Below are positions 1-9,059 of a stretch of DNA of 64,000 nt, piece after piece (the stretch's first letter is position 1; every line of letters starts with the position of its first letter). The DNA is from Calothrix sp. NIES-3974. Lineage in GTDB: Bacteria > Cyanobacteriota > Cyanobacteriia > Cyanobacteriales > Nostocaceae. Position numbers and translations under genes: made by a program. The notes below the pieces were generated by a model. It did no database searches, had not been told where the DNA came from, and saw nothing but the letters and a program-made list of their open reading frames with translations. The DNA is taken from positions 3,100,001 through 3,164,000 of the forward strand of contig NZ_AP018254.1 of the NCBI RefSeq assembly GCF_002368395.1, written 5' to 3'.

Positions 1-76
1 CAGCCACTAGCTTGCAGAATTTCATAAGACATCACATACAAAAGTTATCCCCATCAAAATCGGAGACATTAAACCT

Positions 77-280
77 ATGCGCATGTTTAAAATTACGGCT
101 TGCGTTCCCAGCCAAACCAGAATTCGTACCCAACGTGAATTACAAAACACCTACTTTACCAAGTTAGTTGCCTACGATAACTGGTTCAAAGAACAGCAAC
201 GGATTCAAAAAATGGGTGGCAAAATCGTTAAAGTTGAACTTGCAACTGGTAAGCAAGGTGCAAATACTGGGTTACTTTAA
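77..280 (+). CDS. apcC: ApcC, allophycocyanin core linker (Lc 7.8)
   Basis: Small linker of the phycobilisome core; it caps allophycocyanin trimers in the core cylinders on the cytoplasmic face of the thylakoid. The 67-residue product is the normal length for ApcC and consists of a single CpcD-type linker domain: it opens MRMFKITACVPSQTR, continues with the conserved RELQNTYFTK stretch and ends KQGANTGLL. In cyanobacteria apcC normally follows apcA-apcB, which would lie just outside the left edge; the first 76 bases look like the spacer after apcB. A strong intrinsic terminator follows at 336-361, so apcC is the end of its transcript. Recognised by sequence with high certainty. Confidence 0.97.
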   Translation: MRMFKITACVPSQTRIRTQRELQNTYFTKLVAYDNWFKEQQRIQKMGGKIVKVELATGKQGANTGLL

Positions 281-335
281 GCATCAACACCAATATTCGA
301 GATTCGAGTTTGATTTATCATTTCTGGGAGTTGTC

Positions 336-361
336 AAGAGGTCGAGGAGCGACCTCTTTTT
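336..361 (+). terminator. Intrinsic terminator after apcC
   Basis: A perfect 9-bp stem (AAGAGGTCG at 336-344 with CGACCTCTT at 350-358) with a 5-nt loop runs into a T-rich end (TCTTTTT to 361). It sits 55 bases after the apcC stop and before ftsW, and fits a terminator for the highly expressed apc transcript. Confidence 0.9.
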
Positions 362-416
362 GTGATTCATAACCAAACAGCAGCGAATAGGTTAATATCA
401 ACACTGAACCTTACCA

Positions 417-1607
417 TTGCCCAGATTAACAGTGAAGAAAATTCTCCGCCTAATTCCATTTTTCGATGATTCAGTCAATAGTTGGGCTTTAGAAGCTCGA
501 TTACTGCATTGGTTAACCCTGGTTTGGTTATTAATCGGTTTGGTGGTTTTATTTTCCGCTTCCTACCCCGTAGCTAGTTCAACCCATCAAGACGGACTAT
601 ATTACATCCAACGTCAGCTACTGTGGGTCGTAGTGGGGTTAGCCATATTTAAAATTGCTGTTAACTTACCATTACACAGGTTTATTTCCTCTTCCCACTG
701 GTTCATATTTCTGTTCCTGGGACTAATTTTTGTGACTCTGATACCAGGTTTAGGAAAAACCGACCTGGGTTCAGCTCGTCGTCTACTTGGACCAGTCCCC
801 ATTCAGCCATCAGAGCTTATTAAACCATTCCTAGTCATCCAAAGCGCCCGTTTATTTGGGAATTGGGATAAATTGGCATGGCGAGTACGTCTGACCTGGT
901 TAGGTATCTTTAGTTTAGTGATTCTAGGTATTCTTGCCCAACCTAACTTGAGTACTGCATCACTTTGTGGGATGACAGTATGGCTAGTTGCCTTGACTGC
1001 GGGTTTACCCTATAAGTATTTAGGTGGAACTGCGCTAGGAGGAATATTTTTAGCTGGGTTAAGTGTCAGTGTCAGACCATACCAGCTAAAACGAATTCTC
1101 TCATTCATCGACCCCTGGAAAGACCCAATGAACACAGGTTATCAACTTGTCCAAAGCTTATTAGCAGTGGGTTCGGGACAAACTTGGGGAGTCGGTTTTA
1201 CCATGTCCCAACAAAAACAGTTTTATCTACCGATACAAGATACGGACTTCATTTTTTCCGTCTTTGCAGAAGAATTTGGCTTTGTTGGTTGCACAGTTTT
1301 GATTTCCGTGCTGTTTATCTATGCCACCCTGGGATTGCTAGTTGCCATCAAAACCACAAATCTAGTTTATAAGTTAATTGCGATGGGTATTACCATCCTT
1401 CTAGTTGGCCAATCCTTAATCCATATCGCAGTGACAACCGGTGCATTACCTACTACGGGATTACCCCTACCCCTATTTAGTTATGGTGGTAACTCGATGA
1501 TTTCCAGTATGTTAGCAGCTGGAATCTTGATTCGTGCTGCACGGGAAAGTAACGAAGCCGACATAGTACCGATTCGCGGTCAAATTTCCCGTCGTCGTCG
1601 CGTATAG
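417..1607 (+). CDS. ftsW: FtsW, septal peptidoglycan glycosyltransferase (SEDS family)
   Basis: SEDS-family polytopic membrane protein that polymerises lipid II at the division septum with its partner class B PBP. The 396-residue product has about ten hydrophobic segments and family motifs, including GSARRLLGP-IQPSELIKP around residues 117-140 and the C-terminal GLPLPLFSYGGNS near 345-357. It could in principle be RodA, but the long extramembrane start SWALEARLLHWLT is the form I associate with cyanobacterial FtsW. The start is uncertain: the frame opens with TTG at 417 and no good ATG lies upstream. The next gene, ccdA, follows after 89 bases. Confidence 0.9.
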   Translation: MPRLTVKKILRLIPFFDDSVNSWALEARLLHWLTLVWLLIGLVVLFSASYPVASSTHQDGLYYIQRQLLWVVVGLAIFKIAVNLPLHRFISSSHWFIFLFLGLIFVTLIPGLGKTDLGSARRLLGPVPIQPSELIKPFLVIQSARLFGNWDKLAWRVRLTWLGIFSLVILGILAQPNLSTASLCGMTVWLVALTAGLPYKYLGGTALGGIFLAGLSVSVRPYQLKRILSFIDPWKDPMNTGYQLVQSLLAVGSGQTWGVGFTMSQQKQFYLPIQDTDFIFSVFAEEFGFVGCTVLISVLFIYATLGLLVAIKTTNLVYKLIAMGITILLVGQSLIHIAVTTGALPTTGLPLPLFSYGGNSMISSMLAAGILIRAARESNEADIVPIRGQISRRRRV

Positions 1608-1696
1608 TTATCAAACCTGATTGCCACTGGAAATATGTCAGAATAGATAAAGGTTCTAAGAAATAAAGCCCTGAAAAATAGGCTAATGTTGAAAAC

Positions 1697-2425
1697 ATGT
1701 TGTCAGCGCTGCAAACTAATCTTTATAAAATCGAGTATTTTGCTAACAACTTAGTCAGTAACCAGCTTTCCCATCTCAGTTTAGTGAGTATTTTGTTAAT
1801 TTTTATTGCTGGTTTATTGACAAGTATCAGTCCTTGTATGCTCTCTATGCTACCAATTACGATTGGTTATATTGGTGGCTATGAAACCCAAACTCGTTGG
1901 CACGCTGCCAAACAATCAATCTGGTTTTCCTTGGGTTTAGCAACAACCTTGGCGGGACTAGGTATTGCAGCTGCGGTTTTAGGTAAGGTCTACGGTCAAA
2001 TTGGTACTGGATTACCGATTATTGTCAGTGTGGTGGCGATTTTGATGGGTTTGAATCTATTAGAAGCTCTACCGTTACAATTTCCGAATTGGGGAGGGAC
2101 TGAGTGGATTTCCCAGGAACTGCCTTCAGGAGTACGGGCTTATTTAATTGGTTTGAGCTTTGGTTTAGTAGCTTCTCCCTGTAGCACCCCCGTATTAGCA
2201 AGTATATTAGCTTGGGTTGCTAGTACCCATGATTTAGGCTTAGGGGGTATTTTACTGCTTTGCTATGCCCTTGGCTATGTTGTCCCTTTAATTTTGGCGG
2301 GTACTTTTACGGCTTCTATTAAAAAAATATTAGAATTGCGACAATGGTCTGGTTGGATTAATCCTGTCAGTGGAGTTTTACTAATTGGATTTGGGGTTTT
2401 TTCCTTACTTAATCGTGTTTTGTAA
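1697..2425 (+). CDS. ccdA: CcdA, thiol-disulfide transporter for cytochrome c maturation
   Basis: Integral membrane protein that carries reducing equivalents across the thylakoid or plasma membrane to keep apocytochrome c haem-binding cysteines reduced (system II). The 242-residue product has six predicted membrane helices and the two redox cysteines in the expected places, SISPCMLS near residue 48 and VASPCSTP near 160. The next gene is ccs1, the haem-handling part of the same pathway, which supports the call. The start ATG at 1697 is chosen because the following sequence matches a short N-terminal lead into helix 1. Confidence 0.93.
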   Translation: MLSALQTNLYKIEYFANNLVSNQLSHLSLVSILLIFIAGLLTSISPCMLSMLPITIGYIGGYETQTRWHAAKQSIWFSLGLATTLAGLGIAAAVLGKVYGQIGTGLPIIVSVVAILMGLNLLEALPLQFPNWGGTEWISQELPSGVRAYLIGLSFGLVASPCSTPVLASILAWVASTHDLGLGGILLLCYALGYVVPLILAGTFTASIKKILELRQWSGWINPVSGVLLIGFGVFSLLNRVL

Positions 2426-2541
2426 TTCGTAATAGCCTGCGGCAAGCCGCTTCGCGTCTACGTAATTCGTAGTTCGTAATACCCGCTACGCGGGAAGCAA
2501 GCTACGTAATTCTTAGTTATTAATAAGTCCTTGGGATGATT

Positions 2542-2705
2542 GGCGTTGCTGAATTTGGGTATGAATTATGATTATTTATATTTTGTATTGAAACCACAAT
2601 CGTCTCTTCGAGAAGCCACGCTACGCGCGTCTACGTAGAGACGTAGCGATGCTACGTCTCTACACAACGTCAAATTTTCAATTCATATTTGTATTCAGCA
2701 ACGCC
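2542..2705 (+). repeat. MITE-like element, family B, full copy
   Basis: 164-bp element with terminal inverted repeats: it starts GGCGTTGCTGAAT and ends ATTCAGCAACGCC, and similarity continues inward to about 25 bp with mismatches. It contains an internal palindrome (TAGAGACGTAGC / GCTACGTCTCTA). Related copies occur at 11199-11298, 28675-28793, 40535-40630 and 42221-42300. It fills most of the 343-base spacer between ccdA and ccs1; the rest (2426-2541) holds short repeats with ACGTAATTCGTA and CGCTACGCG units. Confidence 0.8.
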
Positions 2706-2768
2706 GGATGATTTTTCTATTGTCCATTTTCTCCTAATACAATCCAAAATCCAAAATCTAAAATCCCC

Positions 2769-4166
2769 ATGACCGTCAACAACTCCGATTCAAATTCCCA
2801 ACTTTTAGTTTCTTGGTGGCAAGGAATCAAGAAAACCCTACGTCAAGATTTTTTACCGATTTTGACGGATTTGCGTTTAGCAATTGTCATGCTGTTAGTC
2901 ATTGCCCTATTTAGTATTACGGGAACAGTCATTGAACAGGGACAATCCCCAGATTTTTATCGTACAAATTATCCTCAACATCCGGCATTATTTGGATTTC
3001 TCACCTGGAAGGTAATTTTAACTATTGGTTTAGACCATGTTTATCGAACATGGTGGTTTTTAGCTTTATTAATATTGTTTGGTACAAGTTTAACTGCCTG
3101 TACTTTCACTAGGCAATTACCAGCCCTGAAAGCGGCACGGAAATGGAAGTATTTTGAAAAGCCGAGTCAGTTTAATAAATTAGCTTTGAGTGCAGAATTT
3201 GAACGTGTATCCTTGGCAAGTTTACCGAATTTATTACAACAGCGAAAATACAAAGTTTTTCAAGAAAATGATAATGTTATTTATGCCCGTAAGGGTATTA
3301 TTGGTAGGATTGGTCCCATAGTTGTTCACATTGGTATTGTCCTTACTTTACTGGGTTCAATTTGGGGAACAATGACAGGATTTGTCGCTCAAGAAATGAT
3401 AGCTAGTGGGAATACATTCCAAGTTAAAAATATTATTGATGCGGGACCTTTGGCTGAGGGACAAATTCCTCAAGATTGGGCAGTACGAGTGAATCGATTT
3501 TGGATTGATTATACTCCCTCTGGAGGGATTGACCAGTTTTACTCGGATTTATCAGTGGTAAATGACAAGGGGGAGGAGGTCAAACAGGAGACAATCTATG
3601 TTAATAAACCTCTGAGATATGGAGGTGTGACTTTTTATCAAACCGATTGGGGTATTGCTGCGGTCAAGGTGAAATTGAATAATAGTCCTGTTTTTCAATT
3701 ACCAATGGCTCAATTGGATACTAACGGGAAAGGTAAGTTATGGGGAACCTGGATACCGACAAAACCAGATTTGAGTGAGGGTGTATCCCTACTTGCTAAG
3801 GATTTACAAGGAATGGTGTTGATTTATGATGGTGCGGGACAATTGGTAAATACTCTGCGGACTGGGATGGGTGTGGAGGTAAATGGGATTACTTTGAAAT
3901 TAATTGATGTTGTGGGTAGTACTGGTTTACAAATCAAGGCTGACCCTGGTATTCCCATTGTTTACACTGGTTTTGCAATTTTAATGGCTGGTGTGGTGAT
4001 GAGTTATTTTTCCCATTCCCAAATATGGGCTTTGGAGGAAAATGGTAAGTTATATGTGGGTGGGAGAACTAACCGCGCTCAGGTTGCTTTTGAACGGGAG
4101 ATGTTGGATATTTTAGATGGATTGAGCGGCGAATCGAATTCAGTGGTCAATTTGGGCTTTAAGTAA
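2769..4166 (+). CDS. ccs1: Ccs1 (CcsB/ResB family), cytochrome c biogenesis protein
   Basis: ResB-family membrane protein of system II cytochrome c maturation. With CcsA it forms the haem-delivery complex that attaches haem to apocytochromes on the lumenal side. The 465-residue product is typical of cyanobacterial Ccs1: an N-terminal helix near residues 35-50 ([18 protein letters not shown]), further helices near 95-115 and 185-200, a long lumenal domain (about 210-390), and a last helix near 395-415. CcdA lies upstream, and together they are the two standard system II partners; ccsA is not in the window. Product certain, symbol variable between databases (ccs1 or ccsB). Confidence 0.93.
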   Translation: MTVNNSDSNSQLLVSWWQGIKKTLRQDFLPILTDLRLAIVMLLVIALFSITGTVIEQGQSPDFYRTNYPQHPALFGFLTWKVILTIGLDHVYRTWWFLALLILFGTSLTACTFTRQLPALKAARKWKYFEKPSQFNKLALSAEFERVSLASLPNLLQQRKYKVFQENDNVIYARKGIIGRIGPIVVHIGIVLTLLGSIWGTMTGFVAQEMIASGNTFQVKNIIDAGPLAEGQIPQDWAVRVNRFWIDYTPSGGIDQFYSDLSVVNDKGEEVKQETIYVNKPLRYGGVTFYQTDWGIAAVKVKLNNSPVFQLPMAQLDTNGKGKLWGTWIPTKPDLSEGVSLLAKDLQGMVLIYDGAGQLVNTLRTGMGVEVNGITLKLIDVVGSTGLQIKADPGIPIVYTGFAILMAGVVMSYFSHSQIWALEENGKLYVGGRTNRAQVAFEREMLDILDGLSGESNSVVNLGFK

Positions 4167-4481
4167 TTTATTTAACTAAGTGGATGAAATCCGAATCAAT
4201 ACTTTTGTTTTGTTAATTTGCGATCGCATTGAGATTATCAAGTAATTGCTACAGCCAAAAAATCTCGTACTATTTTTACTCTCTGCTATCCGTACATAGT
4301 GATTTGATATTTTGGTTTTGTTACCCTTTCAGGTATATCAGATTATCTCTATACCAACAATCTGTTTGATATGAGTGCATTGTAATAAGCGGTAAGTAAA
4401 TTTCTCAAATCATCCTGATCTGATTTATACCCCCATGTATAAAATATGGATATGTGCTTAAAAAGACATTAAATCATCGCT
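4167..4481. other. Intergenic spacer before the coiled-coil gene pair
   Basis: 315 bases, AT-rich, one HIP1-like GCGATCGC. TATAAAAT at about 4438-4445 could be a -10 element for the following gene. I see no gene or strong hairpin. Confidence 0.4.
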
Positions 4482-5531
4482 ATGTCTCAGGAACGTCCAT
4501 ATATTAGTAAGTCTACAGATGAACTCGAAATCATTAGCAATACCCATTGGAATAGTATCGATATACTTCAATTAATTTGTGAGGAATTGAAATATCGTTC
4601 TAAACCAAAAGCTCGTGCTTTATACACAAAAGTTTTTGCTCGCTTTCAAGATTTGTCAGCAAAAAAAGATTGGCAAAAGTCTCAAAATCGGGAAAAATTT
4701 ACCAATAAGAATCCAGAAAATACTGTTGATAATCAACTAAGTGATATTATCCAGTACCCCGAAGGAATTTTAAGACATATGGGGTACAGGGTAGGACTTA
4801 GTGGTTTACCGGAAAATCAGCGTCGGCAAATTTTGAAACAAGTTTTAACTGGGGATTTACCATCAATTAACAGTACTGAGTATATGTTTGAGTGGGGTAA
4901 ACCAAATAGTCAAAAAAGATTCTATAAGATAGTTGATTCAATCACTGCTTTTATAAACAATGCTAAACAACAAGCTAACAAAAATAACCAGCAAGCAATT
5001 CAAGACTGGGAGAGTGATTTAAAGTTTTTAAAAAGTATTTATTATGTAGTGTATCAAGATGAAAGAGAGGTGACAAAACTAGAAACAGCTATTGCGGACG
5101 AAAAACAAAATTATCAACAAATCTTATCTTCTTATCACGCAGAAAAGACGCGATTCAATGAGTTACTTGCAAAATATAAAGAAGTAACTTCCGAACGAGA
5201 CCGTTACATAGTTATGTATAACGAGGTGAAAGAAGAGCTAAAATTTGAGCGTCGTTCTAAAGCAAGTATTAAAGGATGGGAAACTCGTCGCAAAACAGAA
5301 AATCAAAGGTTGAAACAAGAAATTGCTAATATGGTTCTGTTATTGCGAGAATCTTTATCAAGCAAGGATGAAGCAATAAATAATCTCTATATTATTGCAG
5401 AACGAATGGATCGAATTCAATCTTTGGTAGATTCTGTTGAGGGTGAAACAATAAATACTCCGGTAGGAATGGTACAAAAATTTAAGCGGATTTGGTTAGC
5501 AATTAAAGAGATACTTTCGGAGTCAATATAA
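4482..5531 (+). CDS. Unknown protein with a conserved-looking middle domain and long coiled coil
   Basis: I do not recognise a named family. The 349-residue product has three parts: an N-terminal segment (1-55) with an SIDILQLICEELKYRSK helix; a middle segment (about 100-195) with GYRVGLSGL, RRQIL, YMFEWGKPNS and AIQDWESDLKFLK, a pattern that looks like a conserved globular domain; and a coiled coil (about 200-310) rich in E, K and Q, containing KGWETRRK. It has no signal peptide or membrane segment, so it is probably cytoplasmic. The next gene starts 31 bases downstream on the same strand and is likely co-transcribed. The role is unknown; a DNA-associated or structural role is possible but not shown. 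Confidence 0.75.
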   Translation: MSQERPYISKSTDELEIISNTHWNSIDILQLICEELKYRSKPKARALYTKVFARFQDLSAKKDWQKSQNREKFTNKNPENTVDNQLSDIIQYPEGILRHMGYRVGLSGLPENQRRQILKQVLTGDLPSINSTEYMFEWGKPNSQKRFYKIVDSITAFINNAKQQANKNNQQAIQDWESDLKFLKSIYYVVYQDEREVTKLETAIADEKQNYQQILSSYHAEKTRFNELLAKYKEVTSERDRYIVMYNEVKEELKFERRSKASIKGWETRRKTENQRLKQEIANMVLLLRESLSSKDEAINNLYIIAERMDRIQSLVDSVEGETINTPVGMVQKFKRIWLAIKEILSESI

Positions 5532-5562
5532 TATTTAATATATTTTCACATGGACACTAATT

Positions 5563-6081
5563 ATGGGAGAAAAATCTGCTTCTGCTGTGGATCGGAAGAA
5601 AAAACCAAAGTTAGCCGATAAAATTCGTGATATTGCCGATAACCTGAAATTTGAAACGGAAGTGCAAATGCAAGCAACGTCTCGTATTTTAGGTGCTGCT
5701 GCTCAAATTTCTGAGAATCATGACAAACTCATTGATGAGGTTGTTGAGATGCTTCAGGATGATTTGAATCAACAGCATAAAAATCATCAAGGAGATATTG
5801 AAAATACTAGCAATATTTATTCTGATTATCTTGATAAAAGATATAATATTGAGAGTATTAAGCAACATTTTAAAACATTGCGGGAAGCAAAAGAATATTT
5901 TCAAATCAAAGCAAATAGTTGGGAATCTCTTGTCAATAAATTACATCAATCCTCTCTCCCAAATAATGGTTTAGTTATCTATTTAGAACCAGATGTAGCA
6001 GAAATTTTCCCGAATTCCCAATCAGTCAATGAAGCTTTACGTTTCCTCATTGTTAATCAAAAAAAAGATGGATTGATTTGA
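5563..6081 (+). CDS. Unknown protein, partner of the upstream coiled-coil gene
   Basis: 172 residues, not recognised. The N-terminus is basic (KKKPKLADKIRD), followed by helical, charge-rich sequence and a C-terminal third with a short hydrophobic strand (NNGLVIYLEPDVAEIFP) and NEALRFLI. The last part could pack as a small alpha/beta unit. No signal peptide. It starts 31 bases after the preceding gene, both share low GC and AAA/GAA-rich codon use, and no other gene is near on this strand, so they probably form one two-gene unit. Confidence 0.7.
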   Translation: MGEKSASAVDRKKKPKLADKIRDIADNLKFETEVQMQATSRILGAAAQISENHDKLIDEVVEMLQDDLNQQHKNHQGDIENTSNIYSDYLDKRYNIESIKQHFKTLREAKEYFQIKANSWESLVNKLHQSSLPNNGLVIYLEPDVAEIFPNSQSVNEALRFLIVNQKKDGLI

Positions 6082-6136
6082 TTTGGCTGTTTGCGCATCG
6101 CACTATAGAATTTGGGTGTCTTAGCAAGCAATAGAT

Positions 6137-6526
6137 TTATTTAGTGTGTTTAACTTCAACGACGGTGTGAACGTTACCCCGTGGGGTAAAGTCGGCTTTG
6201 ACTGTTGCTTCTAGGGGATTACAAGCTGCGACAAAATCATCGAGGATTTGGTTAGCTGATTCTTCGTGGGAAATGTAGCGATCGCGATAACTGTTGATGT
6301 ATAGTTTTAAGGCTTTTAATTCGACTACCGTCTGGTCGGGAATATAATTAATATATATGGTGGCAAAGTCGGGATATCCGGAGAAGGGACATTTACAGGT
6401 AAATTCGGGTAGGGTAATGTCAATGGTATAGCGACGACCGATACGGGGGTTGGGAAAGGTAATTAATTTGCCTTCGATTATTTCCCGTTCACCATATTTC
6501 ATTTCTGCTGTAGATTGATTGCTCAT
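6137..6526 (-). CDS. queF: QueF, NADPH-dependent 7-cyano-7-deazaguanine reductase
   Basis: Reduces preQ0 to preQ1, the last step before insertion into tRNA on the way to queuosine. The product is the short, unimodular (YkvM) type of about 129 residues. Catalytic region: EFTCKCPFSGYPD, where one cysteine forms the thioimide with preQ0, followed by the family motif ELKALKLYINSYRDRYISHE that binds substrate and NADPH. I place the start at the ATG at 6526 (MSNQSTAEMKYGERE) because homologues begin at this point; an in-frame ATG at 6559 would add 11 residues. No other queuosine genes are nearby. Confidence 0.95.
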   Translation of the reverse strand: MSNQSTAEMKYGEREIIEGKLITFPNPRIGRRYTIDITLPEFTCKCPFSGYPDFATIYINYIPDQTVVELKALKLYINSYRDRYISHEESANQILDDFVAACNPLEATVKADFTPRGNVHTVVEVKHTK

Positions 6527-6607
6527 GTAGTTGATGTTTTTGTCAATAATTGTTGGCAAGTTGCAAAATTTGGGATTTATTCGAGTAGATATTCTTTGAC
6601 TCTTGAT

Positions 6608-7018
6608 TTACTCGAATACATCTTCTGCTTCCCAGTCAGGACAATTACTATCATGCCATCCTTGAGGATGCATTGCACAAACTAATAGATTTCCACCGTA
6701 GGCATAACCATGATAGTAACGACAACCAACACAAGCGGGGTTCTTTTCTGGTGTGGGTTCGACTGCGTAGGGAAATGCGGGGTCGAAGTCTAAAAATGAT
6801 TCCTCGGTGTGCCAATAGTTTTCACTGACATCTCCTAAAAATGACCCGATTTCTAAGTCACTTATTTCTGATGGTTCTGTAGTTTCGATGGGTTCCCCAA
6901 AGTCTTGTGTAAATTCTAAAAATGCATCCACTATTTCGTTCATGTCCACAAAAAAGTTCTCCACCTCATCCACCAGTGCGTGTAGCAATTCTAAGAAGTC
7001 TTTTTGCCACTTGTGCAT
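6608..7018 (-). CDS. Small acidic protein with C-terminal cysteine motif, unknown
   Basis: 136 residues. The N-terminal half is acidic and helical (LLHALVDEVENFFVDMNE). The C-terminal part has ACVGCRYYHGYAYGG, then LVCAMHPQGW and SNCPDWE, giving four cysteines spaced like a small metal-binding knuckle. I recognise this cysteine-rich tail as one that recurs in cyanobacterial proteins without an assigned function, but I cannot name a family. It lies between queF and a phasin-like gene on the same strand with no overlap. Confidence 0.7.
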   Translation of the reverse strand: MHKWQKDFLELLHALVDEVENFFVDMNEIVDAFLEFTQDFGEPIETTEPSEISDLEIGSFLGDVSENYWHTEESFLDFDPAFPYAVEPTPEKNPACVGCRYYHGYAYGGNLLVCAMHPQGWHDSNCPDWEAEDVFE

Positions 7019-7195
7019 AAACTTTAAATCCTTGCTGGTCTTGGAATTCGATGGTTTGAGGATTAACGAGAACTTTTTGCCTGCTTAATAGCCTTACTGA
7101 GGACAGAATTCTCGTCTGATTTCGGTTTTGTGAAACCAAAGGGTGGAAGCAGTTAGTCTCCCTCTCAAACAAATGCTTGAAAAATGTATGTATGT

Positions 7196-7588
7196 TTAGC
7201 CTTCACGCTGTAGACGACGCAATTCTTCTTGCATCTGCCGAACTTGTTCCCTCAACTTATCCACATCATCGTCACTACTGGTGTTATCTACCGGTGTTGT
7301 GGGTGATTCATCTTCTTCTAAAATTTCAATGCGTCGGGGTTCCGTTGAAGTTTTTTCTTCTTTGGTTTCCTCTGTAGAACCTGGAACCTGAGCCTGTTTC
7401 ATCATTTCTTCGACGAATCGCCGGGCTTCCTCCGTTGACATTTCACCGCGCGCGACCATCTCATCAGCTAGCTTCTGTGCTTGCGATCGCAGTTCAGCTA
7501 ATTTGCTCCCTGCTTTTTCTCCCGCATACGAAGCTAGCCCGATACCGAGATAAAATGCTTTTTGAACTACATCTCCAAATCCAGGCAT
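7196..7588 (-). CDS. Phasin-like helical protein
   Basis: 130 residues. The N-terminal half (about 1-70) is an amphipathic helix region (GEKAGSKLAELRSQAQKLADEMVARG), like the phasin or PHA-granule-associated family, and reads into an EEARRFVEEMMKQ segment. The middle is acidic and disordered (EETKEEKTSTEP). The C-terminus is a short coiled coil (VDKLREQVRQMQEELRRLQ). Phasins coat polyhydroxyalkanoate granules, but this family also includes small cyanobacterial proteins of unknown role, so the functional call is soft. The SRP RNA lies just upstream on the same strand. Confidence 0.75.
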   Translation of the reverse strand: MPGFGDVVQKAFYLGIGLASYAGEKAGSKLAELRSQAQKLADEMVARGEMSTEEARRFVEEMMKQAQVPGSTEETKEEKTSTEPRRIEILEEDESPTTPVDNTSSDDDVDKLREQVRQMQEELRRLQREG

Positions 7589-7616
7589 TAGTGATTACTG
7601 CTGATCGACTGTAGGG

Positions 7617-7701
7617 GGGCGACCCGGAGACTACGCCTACCACAAGCATCCCGTATTGCTGCTACCTTCCGGTCCTGACAAGATTTAGGCGTTGAAGTCG
7701 C
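7617..7701 (-). ncRNA. ffs: Bacterial small SRP RNA (4.5S type)
   Basis: Read on the minus strand, the core is GTCAGGACCGGAAGGTAGCAG followed by CAATACGGGATG, the conserved SRP domain IV tetraloop and asymmetric loop that bind Ffh. Flanking arms pair: AACGCCT with AGGCGT, and the outer GCGAC (7697-7701) with GTCGC (7619-7623). The length of about 85-95 nt fits the short bacterial form without an Alu domain. The ends are placed from the outer pairing and may be off by several bases. Confidence 0.92.
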
Positions 7702-7858
7702 ATAATTCCGAGTCAATTAACAGCATAGCATTTTTTTGCTAAATGTGTGTAGGCAATTGGGAATTTGACTAACCTTCACAAAAAATTTGCTATCCGAGTG
7801 ATTCTTTTTCCCGTAGTTCTTGTTAAGATTATTAAAATTTTTATGTAAAAAAAACATT

Positions 7859-8899
7859 ATGGCATTATACGCAGAACTTCATCGGCACTTGGGAGGGTCG
7901 GTTGTTCCCCGCGTTCTCTGGCGCTATTTCCAGCGTCATGATGGGGACTTGGTTTCCCGCTTTCAGGATTATGCCGAATTTGAGGATTTTTATACTCGTC
8001 CCCGTAATACTCTGGATGAATATCTGGAATTACACACATTGGTGGAAAGTGTGCAAACGGTTGACACATTGCCCTATTTCATATACCGTCTATTACGGGG
8101 AGCCTATGTTTTTGAAAATTTAGCTTACCTAGAATTACGCTATACACCTTACCTCCGGACTTCAGAGGATTTATCTCAAAGCGATCGCATTGATCAGATG
8201 GCGGAAATAGTTGAGGTGGTAGGGAAAGCAAGTCAAATTACGGAATACCCAATTGTCACCAGTCAAATTTTGTGTATGCATTCCCGCTTACCCTATGAGG
8301 TGAATCGGGCAATTATTGACTTGGCTGCTCAAAGCAAAAAATACGTTTGTGCGGTGGATGTGGCTGGGGGGGATAGCCACTATGCGGAACGTTTAGATGA
8401 GTGGATAAAACTGTATGAGTATGCCCTGTCCCTCGATATAAATACGACAGGACATCTATACGAAACAACTGCAGGCTGCTACCCTGAGTTATTACCCTAT
8501 CTAATGCGCATTGGTCACGGTATCCAGATACCCTTGTTGTATCCAGAGCTACTACCTGATTTGGCTCGGAGGGGGCAATGTTTGGAAGTTTGTCCAACAA
8601 CTTACATTAAAACTGGCACTTTAGCAGATATTCGTTTGTTGAAGCAAGTATTTGAAAGGTGTTTTGATGCGGGGGTGGATATCGCGATTTGTACTGATAA
8701 TGCGGGGTTACATAACGTACGTCTACCCTTTGAGTACGAAAATCTCCTCACCTACGATATTATTAGTTTCCCCCAATTAAAAGCCTGTCAAGACGCTGCT
8801 TTTAGACATGCCTTTGCTTGGCCCTATGGACAACAACCCGCGTCCCTGCTGAATGGTATTCTCAATCCATCACCAATGAAAGTGGCAGTTGGTAGCTAA
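7859..8899 (+). CDS. Adenosine deaminase family protein
   Basis: Metal-dependent amidohydrolase of the adenosine/AMP deaminase family, about 346 residues, cytoplasmic. The metal-binding start motif is ELHRHLGGS (ELHxHLxG in the family), followed by a GHLYET histidine, GHGIQ and CTDNAGLHN, the positions of the catalytic glutamate/histidine and second metal aspartate regions. The exact substrate (adenosine, a modified adenine, or another purine) cannot be read from the sequence. I chose the ATG at 7859; the frame extends to a TTG at 7820, but those 13 residues (LRLLKFLCKK...) do not look conserved. Confidence 0.88.
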   Translation: MALYAELHRHLGGSVVPRVLWRYFQRHDGDLVSRFQDYAEFEDFYTRPRNTLDEYLELHTLVESVQTVDTLPYFIYRLLRGAYVFENLAYLELRYTPYLRTSEDLSQSDRIDQMAEIVEVVGKASQITEYPIVTSQILCMHSRLPYEVNRAIIDLAAQSKKYVCAVDVAGGDSHYAERLDEWIKLYEYALSLDINTTGHLYETTAGCYPELLPYLMRIGHGIQIPLLYPELLPDLARRGQCLEVCPTTYIKTGTLADIRLLKQVFERCFDAGVDIAICTDNAGLHNVRLPFEYENLLTYDIISFPQLKACQDAAFRHAFAWPYGQQPASLLNGILNPSPMKVAVGS

Positions 8900-9059
8900 C
8901 AGTAGCGCCTATAGCCAACTCGTTGTATCCTGAAAAAAACCTGATGTGAAACAAAGGGCAGTGGATACAGTGCGCGATCGCCAATTGGACACTCAAAACC
9001 AAACGGAAAGAAAACCCACACAAATCACTTTTATTCTTGGCAACTATTGGTAACTATGT

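Noticed and set aside
614-802. Antisense open frame inside ftsW
   Set aside because: Shadow of the ftsW reading frame with Arg/Pro-rich, non-protein-like content.
2426-2720. Possible CRISPR-like array in the ccdA-ccs1 spacer
   Set aside because: Repeats are unequal and inverted, not regularly spaced direct repeats; explained by MITE family B and short palindromes.
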